The position numbers and the translations under genes were made by a program. A stretch of 64,000 bases of DNA from Chrysaora quinquecirrha (lineage: Eukaryota; Cnidaria; Scyphozoa; Semaeostomeae; Pelagiidae), in contig JACTAT010000291.1 of the NCBI GenBank assembly GCA_014526335.1, positions 464,404 through 528,403 of the forward strand, in the 5' to 3' direction. Shown here one piece after another: positions 1-10,518 of this stretch (within the stretch, counting starts at the first letter, position 1; every line of letters starts with the position of its first letter). The notes beneath the pieces are model-generated. The model did no database searches. It saw only the letters and a list, made by a program, of their open reading frames with translations, and had not been told where the DNA came from.

Positions 1-504
1 CCATTTTCTGGTCCTACTTTCATGCAATTTGGGTTGTTTCTTATGATGATAGAAATATTTTAAGCTTCGGGGCCACCCAGATTTTTTATTTTGGTGACCA
101 TAATGGCAGATTTTTCAATTAAGCCCCCCCGCCAATAGGCAAAATTATTTTTGTCTTCTAACCCCAACAAATTATATATCATTCGATTCGAAATTTGATG
201 CTGATCAAACTTTAATAAAAGAATTATATCTGAAATCAAGCTATCTCGAGATATTGAGCAATTTCGTTTTCATAATTCAGGGGGTATAGCATTTTTTCGA
301 ATTAGTTTTAACAACGGCTTTGAAAACTACAGGTTTGATGCATGAAATTTTATCGTTTGGGTCAAAGAGCCTGGTTGAAGAATGGAATATATTTTATTTC
401 TTTTTACTGAGACCCGTACAATATTTTTCGAAGTTAAGCTGAATGCATCCCTTGACAAGTATTTGAAAACCTTTTCGTTCAATAAAATAAGTCTGCTCAT
501 CCTA

Positions 505-1390
505 GATGCTTAACCGGCTTTTCTCGACCAATACGAGCCTGTTTTTTTCGACCAATATAGGCCCGCCTCCATGCTTTGCTGGCTTTTCTCGACCAAAATG
601 GGCCAGTGTCGATGCTTAGCCGCCGGCTTTTCTCGACCAATACCTGTTTTTCGAGCCCGCCTGCTTTTCTCGACCAATTTTGGCCCGCCTCGATGCTTAG
701 CCGCTGGCTTTTCTCGACCAAATATGAGCCCGTCTTTCTCGACCAATATAGGCCCGCCTCCATGCTTTGCTGGCTTTTCTCGACCAAATTTTTTCTCGAC
801 CAATATAGGCCCGCCTCCATGTTTTGGCTTTTCTCGAGTTATATGGGCCACCTCGATGCTTAGCTCCGGCTTTTCTCGAATTTTTTTCTCGACCAATATA
901 CGGCCAGCCTGGCCTTATGACTATGGGCCAGCTTTTCTCGACCAATACCGGACGTCCTCGATTTGGCCAAAATGGCGTTTCTCGACCAATATAGGCCCGC
1001 CTCCTTTTCTCGATGGGCCAGTTCGATGCTGGCTTTTCTCGACCAATACGAGCCCGCCGACCAATCCCGCCTCATGGCTTTTCTCGACAAATACGGGCCA
1101 ATGTCGATGCTTAGTTGCTTTTTCTCGACCAGTACGGGCTGCCTCGATGCCTAGTCGGCTTTTCTCAACTAATGCAGGGCTGCCTCTATGGTTAGGACAA
1201 TTTTATCAACACACACGGCCATTTTTCACGTCCCATACGGGGCTGCCTTGATGTTTTGCCAGCTTTTTTCAATGTATACGGAGCCATCTCGTTGCTTAAC
1301 TTAACCTGTATTCCTCAAGTTATACGGGCCAGCCTCGACTGCCAACATTTCCCGACCAATATGTGCCATCCACGATGCATGGCCGGGATT
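505..1390 (+). repeat. Left-arm minisatellite of FB1 (~40-45 bp unit)
   Basis: More than 15 imperfect units of the form TTTTCTCGACCAATAxGGGCC plus GCCTCGATGCTTAGC. Units vary in length, and the array decays towards 1390. It mirrors 2725-3205. Confidence 0.8.
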
Positions 1391-1799
1391 CTTTAAAACA
1401 TACGGGCCAGCCTGTCATTTTATTTAATATTATTTAAACAGAAATAACCTTTCAGCTAAAATATACGACCGTTAAAAGAAACTTCTATTCACAATAACAA
1501 AAATCTTAAGAGCGATTGCTACATACTTTCCTGCTAAACCTAATCATGCTGTTCTTCCAATTAGAGTTTGTTTCTGTCTTGCTCGTAATATATGTTTTGA
1601 TTTGTTTTTTGACACGATCTAATGCTGTAAGGGCAACCAATTTCTCTGGGTGAATCATTCCAGGTCTTCAGAGCTGTGCAGTGAAAGCCTTTTTAGCGTC
1701 ATGAAAGCATTTGTTCTTATATATAGGGATTTGGAGATCTTTGCAGTGCCTCGTTATACGGGCTAGTAGAAAGATCTCAATTGGTGTTTATCCAAAAGT

Positions 1800-2660
1800 C
1801 TTTCAGGGTTAGTTTGTTCACAATCTTGTATGTCAGACATTCCTGTTAAAACCGAACAGATTTCATACATTTAACCAGAAAGTTGACTGTGTTGCGTTTG
1901 CTATTATTGCGTATGCCCGATTTTGAAGACGTTGCAGAGCAGCGAGTTTGGCATTTGACAGACTACTCCAGATAACATCGGCATAACGCAGGTGACTCTC
2001 AATTAATGCACAATACATAATAAATAATTGGGATTGTGGAACGACGTCTTTCAGTTTGTTTAGAGCTGCAAGGCATCGAGGCACAAATGTTGCCACTTGG
2101 CGCGCTTAAACTGTTCGTCCAAGTTAAATTTTCATCCACAATCACTCTGAGGAATTTAGTCTTTTCGACTCTTTTAATATCAGAGTTACTCAATTTAAGC
2201 ACTTCTGACAGGTGGAGATTCTTTTTGTGGCCGTCCTATGATCATGAACTAAGCTTTTCTGGGATTAGGGCTAAGTTTTTACCCTCGTCCACTCAGCGAG
2301 ATTAGAAGGCTGTTGATGTGCGTCCGCAACAAGTTTCGCGGCATGATTCGATGCAATCGTCATACTGGTGTGGTAAGCATAAATTACGAAAAGATTAGGG
2401 ACTAAACAAGAACCTTGAGGAATACCACACATGACTTCTTTGGCTTTCGAATTCTGACCGTTCAGTTCAGAGCGCAAAAACTGTTTTCTGCTATTCAGGT
2501 AGGATTTAAGTCAATCTCCAGCTTTGCGTCTTATTCCATATGCACCTAATTTTGTGAGTAATACTGTATATCGTGATCGACTGTATAGAATGCTATCTTA
2601 ACGTCGAGAAGAATAGTGAGATTGACATTGCGGCAATCAATGTTTTTGCACCAGAAGTCA
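1800..2660 (-). pseudogene. Degenerate LINE reverse transcriptase fragment inside FB1
   Basis: Minus-strand translation in shifting frames gives successive landmarks of a non-LTR reverse transcriptase. They are LDVKIAFYTVDH near 2620 (the LDxxKAFDTVDH block), GIPQGSCLVPNLFVIY near 2400, and FLRVIVDENLTW near 2150. A C-terminal thumb-like stretch around YCALIESHLRYADVIW follows near 1990. Several frameshifts and stops separate them, so no functional protein is possible. It is the cargo between the two arms of the foldback element. Confidence 0.75.
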
Positions 2661-2724
2661 GAGCTGCTTAAAAGAGATGTTTATTGATTTTTAGGAACTC
2701 AAACAAATGATCTTTCGAGGCAAG

Positions 2725-3205
2725 GCAAGGCATCGAGGATGTCCCCTATTGGTAAAAAACACAGGCTAGGCATGTAGGCTGGGTCATATGGATCGAGAAA
2801 AGTCTGCTAGGCATCGAGGATGGACTGTATGTGTTAAATTCTGGCTGAGCATCGACCCTTGACAGTATAAGTCGAGGAATTCCGGTTAAACGACGAGACT
2901 GCTCCGTATAGATCGAAAAAAGCAGGCCAAGCATTGAGGCAGCCCCGTGTTGGTAAAAAAAAACGGATTAGGCATCGACACTTGCCCGTATGGGTCGAAA
3001 ACGCTGGTTAGGGATAGAGGCCTACCGCGTTGTGTCGATAAAACCAATCCAAGCATTGAGGCAGCCCAGCAATGATCGATAAAAGCAACTAAGGATCCAC
3101 ATTGACCCATATTTGTCGAGAAAAGCCAACAAAGCATGGAGGCGGGCCTATATTTGTCGAGAAAAACGGGCTCGTATTGGTCGAGAAAAGCCGGTTAGGC
3201 ATCAA
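2725..3205 (-). repeat. Right-arm minisatellite of FB1
   Basis: The same unit as 505-1390 but inverted (TCGAGAAAAGCC, CATCGAGGC and GGCCCGTAT motifs). About ten diverged units; the outermost (3110-3200) match the outermost units of the left arm best. Confidence 0.75.
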
Positions 3206-3697
3206 GGATTAGAAAACATATTTTATTGAACGAAAGGTTTCAAGCTACATGTCAAGGGGTGCATTCAGCTTAGCTTCGAAAATTATTCTACGGGTCTCAG
3301 TAAAAAGAAATAGAATATATTCCATTCTTCAACCAGGCTTTTTGACCCAAACGGTAATGTTTCATGCATCAAACCTGTAGTTTCTCAAAGCCATTGTTCT
3401 TCGAAAATACTATACCCCTGAATTATGAAAAAATTGCTAATATCTGGAGATAGCTTGATTTTCAGATATAAGTCTTTTATTAGAGTTTGATCAGCATCAA
3501 ATTTTGAATCGAATGATATATAATTTGTTGGGGTTAGAAGACAAAAAATTTTTGCCTATGGGCAGGGGGAGCTTGATTGAAAAATTTGCCATTTTGGCCA
3601 CCAAAACCAAAAATCTGGGTGGCCCCGAAGCTTAAAATATTTTTATTATCATAAGACACAACCCAGCCCAAATGAAAGTAGGACCAGAAAATGGATA

Positions 3698-4500
3698 AGA
3701 TATTTCTTCTCTGGTACGGGCTATTTGTATCTTTTATCAAAGTTTCATTTTCGCATGTCATTAGATATATGAATTTTTGTTCATTTGTTGGGATCGATTT
3801 AAATTGGGGACATAGATTTTCAATCTTTTCAAGGAAAGTCTTGCGTTCAAAGTTGTAATTTTTACAGGATAACAAAAAGTGTGTTTCATTTTCTACTTCA
3901 TTGCTACAGTATTTGCAGAATCTTTGATCTCTTTCAATGGGGGGTTTCAAGTGTCTCCCCTTTTCAATTGCTAGGCAATGGTCGCTAAGTCTTAATTTTG
4001 AGAAGAATCTTCTACATTTACGATTTTGGATTAAGTATAGATATGGCTCAAAGTAGGTTCGAGTCTTGTATGTCTTATAGGAAAGAGCTTTTGAGCAGCT
4101 GTCAATGTAAGATTTCCAGTATATGTGATATTGATGTTTTAGTACCTTTTTCGTGTTAGTTTTAGAGAGAGATGTTAGAGAGTCTATGGCTAAGCCGTTT
4201 TCTTTTACATCGTTAGTTATTTTATTAATATAAGAGTTTATTGTTTTACGAGAATTAACAGAGTTTTCATATTCAAGTGCTTGAAAAACAAGTGAATCTG
4301 GTTCACAATCGCCTTTAATATGTTTGACAAAATTATTAACTCTACAGTCAATTGCCACGTTTAGAGGGAATCGTCCCATTTCAGCACGGACCAAAGCATT
4401 TGTAGTGGATCTGTTAACACCAAGAATTCTTTTAAGGAATTGGGTGTGCACCTTTTCGATTTCCTGTTTATCCCAATCACTTTGTTTAAAGTTGAAGATG
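3698..4500 (-). pseudogene. LINE ORF2 C-terminal fragment (family L-A)
   Basis: A minus-strand open frame starts at 4451 and runs about 250 codons before reading into the FB1 arm. It contains the hallmark C-terminal block of a non-LTR ORF2: CLAIEKGRHLKPPIERDQRF, then CKYCSNEVENETHFLLSCKNY-like spacing, a CCHC-type zinc knuckle. The upstream part (QFLKRILGVNRSTTNALVRA, GRFPLNVAIDCRVNNFVKHI) is the usual linker after the thumb. EN and RT domains are absent, so the copy is 5'-truncated. The frame diverges from family sequence near 3715, at the FB1 boundary. Relatives lie at 21780-22170 and 28140-28790. Confidence 0.85.
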
Positions 4501-4790
4501 AGATGAGATGGGGCACTTGTACATTGATGAATGCCAAAGCCAGAAATAATGATGACGATGCGTGACGAAGTTGATGGGATATTGATGATTACGTTGACAG
4601 ATGATGATGACCATTATGGTGATGATTATGAAGATTTTGATAACGATAATGATAATAACCACCACTCATTCTTCCTCCTACATAAGCCCTCGTATTCATG
4701 AAGAGGCATAATTTATGCCAAATCTCAAAAATTAAAATAATTGCAAACACAACACGTCATAGAAATTTTTTAATTTTTCAGATCTTCCTC
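4501..4790. other. No gene seen; degenerate GAT-rich sequence
   Basis: Holds an imperfect GATGATGACGATG-type simple repeat (about 4540-4660), probably the microsatellite tail or flank of the LINE, followed by plain AT-rich DNA upstream of the SRA1-like first exon. Confidence 0.5.
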
Positions 4791-4810
4791 TCAGCTGCTT
4801 TTATCGTGAA

Positions 4811-4832
4811 ATGGCGGTGTATGATGGAACTG
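4811..4832 (+). CDS. SRA1: SRA1-like exon 1 (coding part)
   Basis: ATGGCGG start with a purine at -3 and G at +4. It encodes MAVYDGT plus one base, followed by the donor GGTAAGT at 4832-4838. A pyrimidine-rich stretch ending in CAG at 4779-4781 lies just upstream, so this could also be an internal exon with a 5'UTR exon further upstream. Confidence 0.65.
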
Positions 4833-7800
4833 GTAAGTTTTTTTTATTAAACTTTGCGTATTTAACATGGTCCTGTTCTTTGCAATTACCAACCTGTTGA
4901 CCTGGTACCTATTTAATTTCACACTGGGAAATTTTTGTCTCTGGAATCGCTGTTAGTTGAAATCACGTTACATAATTGTGATGATAGGTTACCTTGGGTT
5001 GGCCTATTATGACGACGCAGATTAGGCTTGGCCTAAGTACTATCTACATTTGAGTGGATGTTTCGCTGTTTAGCTTCCCACAAGTCCCGCAGTTTTTATC
5101 TTTGAATCAAGACATCAACAAAAGTTTAAAAGTTATTGGATCTTTCAATTCGCTTTTCGTTCAGTAGTTATCCTTATTCTCCCAATTCAATTCACATACA
5201 TCTGGCAAAACCAGTTGATGATCATCATTAGGTACCTATTATGCCCTATGTAGGCTACACTTACCTTCAGCTGTTAGGTCTACAAAACGACTTTTGGGAG
5301 ACAATAAGAGGTAAAAAAATTAGCTGTTAACAAACTTCAACATGTAAAACATGACAACGAACAATTTCTTTACAACAAGAAAGAGTATAAGCTTGGTTTT
5401 TTGACTTCTTAGTTGCTTACAGTAATTCAATTGAGCCCTGAAGTTGCTTCAAGGATTATTCTTATTAGTTGCCAGGCAGGCTCCAATCCACGTACTTAAG
5501 CCTGAAGATCTTTAGTGTGTAGAACGATTTTGTTATCATAATTGGCGTGAGAGTCTTAAAATAAAAATAGAAATTGGCATGAGATTTCTAGAAAATTAAA
5601 AATTTTGTTGTTTTCTGGCAAACAGTATATGTCAATACTGTTTGGTGTAACCTTTGGCATCAGGTTTCATGGAATGCACCATGGATTAGTTGTGAAGTAA
5701 AAGGTTCTTAATACAGCTTCACACTACTCCTAAATCGAAAGTCGAATATACATTTGTCGTAGGTGTTATTTTGCTTTTTGATATTTGGATATCAGGGCCT
5801 GCCACCCACAAACCCCCACTGTACAGTGTGTATGTTTTTATTGGAAAACTTGCCTGTATAGTTGCAAACTGTTCTAGGAGCAGTGCGAAACTGTAGTGCA
5901 AACGAAATACTAACAGTTGATTTATCCTTGAGGTGCTCTACAAGTTAAAATTAGAAGGTGAATATGAAATGAAAAAAAATAAGGAAAATTTAACTGTAAA
6001 CTTTCAATGAAGCTTGCATTTTAAACAGAACATAAAAATAATGTATATAATAATCTTTGATTTTATTTTTCATTGTGATGCAAAACCGAATATTTTCTTA
6101 GAGGTTTTAGAAAAGTTAACTTAAAGTTATAGAATCTATTCATGGTGATGATTTTTAACCTTGTATCTAAGATTTTATTTGAATTTCTTTTTTTAACAAT
6201 TGTAGACAGCCCTGGCTCACTGAATGTCTTGGCATACAATGTTTGCTTGTATTTTTATGTTTGAAGAATTCAAACATTATGCAGGGGTTTTCGGCAAACC
6301 GGAAGAAATAGACCTAGATAGATAGATAGATAGATAGATACCTAGATACCTAGGAATCAGGAATGTTGTAACAATAAGATCGGAATTTCTATTCTCTATG
6401 TAGGAATTTCTATTCTCTATGTGCACAATGAAAACAATCGTTTCATTGAACCACTGAGTTCCCTATTGTTCTGCCTCTGTACTCAGCCTCATAAACAAAT
6501 TTAATGAATGACTCCCGCCCTGCTGTACCTAGAAACGCGTTTCTTTTTTTGAACGAAGCCTTTTATGCCCAAAAAGTGCAAGCCGTATTATTCTAAATGT
6601 TTTTGGTCCTGCAATGTGGTCAAAATTTTGATTTGCTCTTGATTTTGAAGGGTTTGGTTTCATTGCGGACATATATTGTTTGTTGAACTCAACCAATTGT
6701 GTTCCTTTGTTCTACCAAAGTTGTTTACCACTCAATTACAAGCCACTTGCGTAAAAGCAATTTGTCTATGTATCTCTAAAAGCTGGAACAAAGAATGAAG
6801 TCAGGAACGATCTGGAAACAGTGGTTTTCGGCGGAACGTGCGAGAACGGAGGGGAATAAGTGCGAACACGCACAAGGAAACATGTAGATAAAGCGGAATC
6901 AGTGGCAATTATTGCTAACAGGAGAAAACAACGATGGTTAGGCGGTTAGGGAACAATGTCGGATCTGATAGAAATCAGATTTGTGTGCCGATGGGGTACA
7001 GCTGGATTTGGATTCAGTTAGAATCAGGTTAAAAATGCGAGGACAGGGCCGAAATTTGTTGCAACTCTATTCTGTTCATTGCAATCTCCTAGGCGTGATC
7101 TCATTCTTCAAACATGGCTAATGGGTACCTTTAATTCAAACAGCAAATAAAGCAGTTCCCCATAATTTCAGTCAAGTGCACCATGCCACAACAAACAAAA
7201 GGATGGAAATAGATACTCTGTCTCAACATGGACCAAGCTTGCTGACACCTGCAACAATGCCAGGGCCCCTTTCTCAGCCTGTGGTTACTGGATCTAGTCA
7301 TGTTCAAAGTCATCACCTGGTTCATGCATCAAGTATGCCAAATTTGCAAGAATTCGGGAACAGAATTACCCCTCAAATCACACCAGACATTTCTCAAGGA
7401 CAGAGCATTTCAACACAATACAGTGTTAGCGGTAGTGCTATTAATCCACTAGTAACGCCAGGATATCACACTTCACCAATTACAAAAGGGGAATCATCAA
7501 TAAGCCAAAGTAGTCAAGGTTTATCTACTTTTCAACAAGGCAATGCAACAACATCTCATGTAGGACAGCCACTTTTCTACTTTTCCTCTCAACAATCACA
7601 TCCCGCTGTGGCAAATGCTGTTTCAGCAGTGACAAATGATTTGAGATCAAGTGCGGAAATATCTTTATCTGGAAATACTGGAGAAACTATAAAGCATTTT
7701 GAACATGGAGCTCCAAAGGTAGAGTCAGTCATTCATCAATATGCAGCTGAAGGACATGATCATGGACATCATGTTCGGAGTACTTCAATGCCAAATTTTA

Positions 7801-10469
7801 ACGAAGTGAAAGATCCAGGGCAAAGCATGATTGCCCCACCAGTAGAAGGCTATTATACAAAAAGAGCATCATCCGCCTGCTCTTCAAGACAAAGGACACC
7901 ATCTCCTTTGGCTGAGAAAAAGCTAGAAACAACTGCATATGGTGAACAGGATGATGCTCAGATGTTAAGAGATACTATAGACAAGTTTGAATCTATAATG
8001 GAAAAATTTTCTTTTGTCTCTGATGTGAAATTACTTGAAGATGTCAGAAAGCGAATCAGCATTTTTAACCAAAGTTGGATTGAAGGGAAGCTTTCCCCAA
8101 AAGTTAAGTCAAAAATGGTGGAATTATCGTCAGGTAAGCATCCCAAGAACATGCATTTCTAATCTAATTTCTTTTATGTTCATTCATAATTGATTTAAAA
8201 TTTCAATTAGTCCAAAGCCCTGTCATCACTAACAAAAAATTCCAAATATGTCCAACATTGGGCTAAGTTGCTACTCAGTCTTGCTATACTGATTGGTTAT
8301 AATTTGATGAACTTTTGCCATCTCAGAAGTGCATGATTTCTCTGATGTTGGGTTTGAAAGCTTGAATGCATTTAATTGCTCAATTTGTGCTATGCCACCA
8401 GCTTCTAATCTTCTTACAAAGCTTAAACTACATATGCCTTATTCTATGTGCCTCAGGATTCTTGCTAAAGCCACAGCTGCATGTGGAACTTCTTGCTTGA
8501 AATGGCAACAGGACAGGTAAAAAAATTGTCTCCATGGTCAAAAAAACTAATTGTTCTTCAGCCTGAGGTGCAGTCTTAGAACACTGGTTTGTCACCTAAA
8601 ATGTTGCAGCGACCTATTTTTCTTGTCATGCAAGTTGACTGTTGCAGAACTAGTGCTGCATCATTTTTGTTGGAGCATGTAGCCAGCTCAGGATTTCTCA
8701 GAACAGAAAATTTCAATGTGTTTTTGTCATCAGAATAGATGATAAATTGTACTTGTAGCTGTGGGCTAAGCAAAACCCGCATTCAAAACATGTTTATGTC
8801 ATACCCTCCTGGTCTTCATGAATGAAAATTTGAAAAAGCTTTATGGAGACCAACCTCAATCCTGTGGTGACTCTGAAATTACTGACTGCACTAACTTGTA
8901 CACAGAAAAGAAACTGTAGCCGCATCTTCTTTCAGCAACTATTTAGACTATGTGGCTGGCTAGCATTTACTGCAATAGCATTATTAACCTTGATTGTGTG
9001 AGCAGATAAGTATATGCAAAATTGTGTCCATTGAGGCGAAATTCCAATGCTGATTGCTGACTCTTGCTTGGTCACATTGTCGGCACAAATTTGGGAAAAA
9101 TAGTCGCTGTGCTCTATTCATAATACTGCTGTGTGGTTTCTCCAGGCGTGATCCAGCGAGAACTGCTTTCTTGAACAAAGAAACGGAGTCAGAAACAGGC
9201 TTTCGTCAAAGAGCTTTCGACAATTTTCGAACTTCACTGAACTTAAATTTTCTAGCTATTTACATGTATATAAAGTAAAAACAAGGAAATAAAAATTACG
9301 TTGGTGCAAATTAGATTTGATCGTAACAAGAAAGGCTTGGCTGCTCGAGATAAAAACGCAAAGGAAGAAATTTGCATTTATTAGTAGAAGGTCGTCTGAA
9401 GGTACTATTAAAACAAATGTACTCTTTAAGATCACTTACGACTTTGCCTGAGATCACAAACCTGTGGTAGCTGACATTTGCTTAGAGCTGAAGAGTAACA
9501 CAAAGAGAAATCAACAACCTCAACTTGACTTGGAGAAATTGAAAACTGGTAGTCTACTACAACACCAATACAAGGTGGAGAGATGAAGCAGAGTCAGGAA
9601 AAAGTTACGGTCACACGGTCATTGACCGGAGGAAGGTCCATTAGAACAATAGAAAATATTTTGCCACACCCAAAACACGCCTATTTTTCATTGTTAAGTG
9701 AGGAAGGTTCAAGCTATGGGTATTTTTGTCTGGAGGAAGGTTGAACACTTTTCTGGACTCTGAGATGAAGAATCGATATAAAGTACTAGCAACTGTCAAA
9801 TCAGAACAAAAGATGATTGGGAAACTTTCAAGGAGGCAATTTCGCATGATGAATGAGAGAATAGAAGTAAAGAACAAAAATACTGATAGATATAGAGAAC
9901 TGAACGAGACGATCAGGAATATGCGTACAGAAGCTAAAGAGAAATGGTGGAATGATCAATTTAGAGAAATACGTACAGCAAAATCCATCCTTAGCTCAGA
10001 AGAGAGTAACGAAAGCGATAAAGAAGAAATTACGTATTAAGAAAAGAATGGTAATATGCTAATGAATAAAGACGATGTACTAAACAGATGGTCTGATTAC
10101 GACTGTAGAGGAGAAAACCTGTGATAAATAAAGATGTGAATGGTCCATCAATTAAAAATAGCAACGCTGTAGCAATGTCCGAAGGACGCTGATGATGATG
10201 ATAATAACGATGAAGATGATGATAATAATGACGAAGATGACGAAGAAGAAGACAACGATGATGAGAATGATGATTATGTTGATGGCGATGACGATGATGA
10301 TGATGATGATGATGATGATAATGATGATGATAATGATGATGATGATACGTTGATCACGTTGAAGATGACAATGATGATCACCGTCTTCAACATGATCATC
10401 ATCGTATTCAACATGATCATCATCTTCTTCAACAATGATGATCATGTTGAAGACGATGACTGGTGATTG

Positions 10470-10518
<49 letters not shown>

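Larger units (their letters stand above)
1..3697. mobile_element. Foldback element FB1 with minisatellite arms
   Basis: Positions 1-490 match the reverse complement of about 3205-3697 (for example CCATTTTCTGGTCC at 1 and GGACCAGAAAATGG ending near 3694). Inside these unique ends, both arms carry a degenerate ~40-45 bp tandem repeat around GGCTTTTCTCGACCAATA and GCCTCGATGCTTAG: 505-1390 in plus orientation and 2725-3205 in minus orientation. The minisatellite part of the left arm is about twice as long as that of the right. The core (about 1400-2720) holds a dead LINE fragment. The left terminus coincides with the window edge, so its target duplication cannot be seen. Open frames of 60-230 codons within the arms are by-products of the repeat. 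Confidence 0.8.

Noticed and set aside
571..1251. 226-codon frame in the left arm of FB1
   Set aside because: Translation is the minisatellite unit (FSTNIGPPxCLAGFSRP) repeated; several other frames are equally open.
7172..8133. Using acceptor TTTCAG at 7166-7171 for SRA1-like exon 2
   Set aside because: Splice signal is good, but the phase does not fit exon 1, and the extra PHNFSQ residues resemble the SRA1 N-terminus. Kept only as an alternative.
8329..8520. Possible extra SRA1 exon bounded by CTCAG and GGTAAA
   Set aside because: It has no similarity to SRA1, and the flanking exons already join in frame without it.
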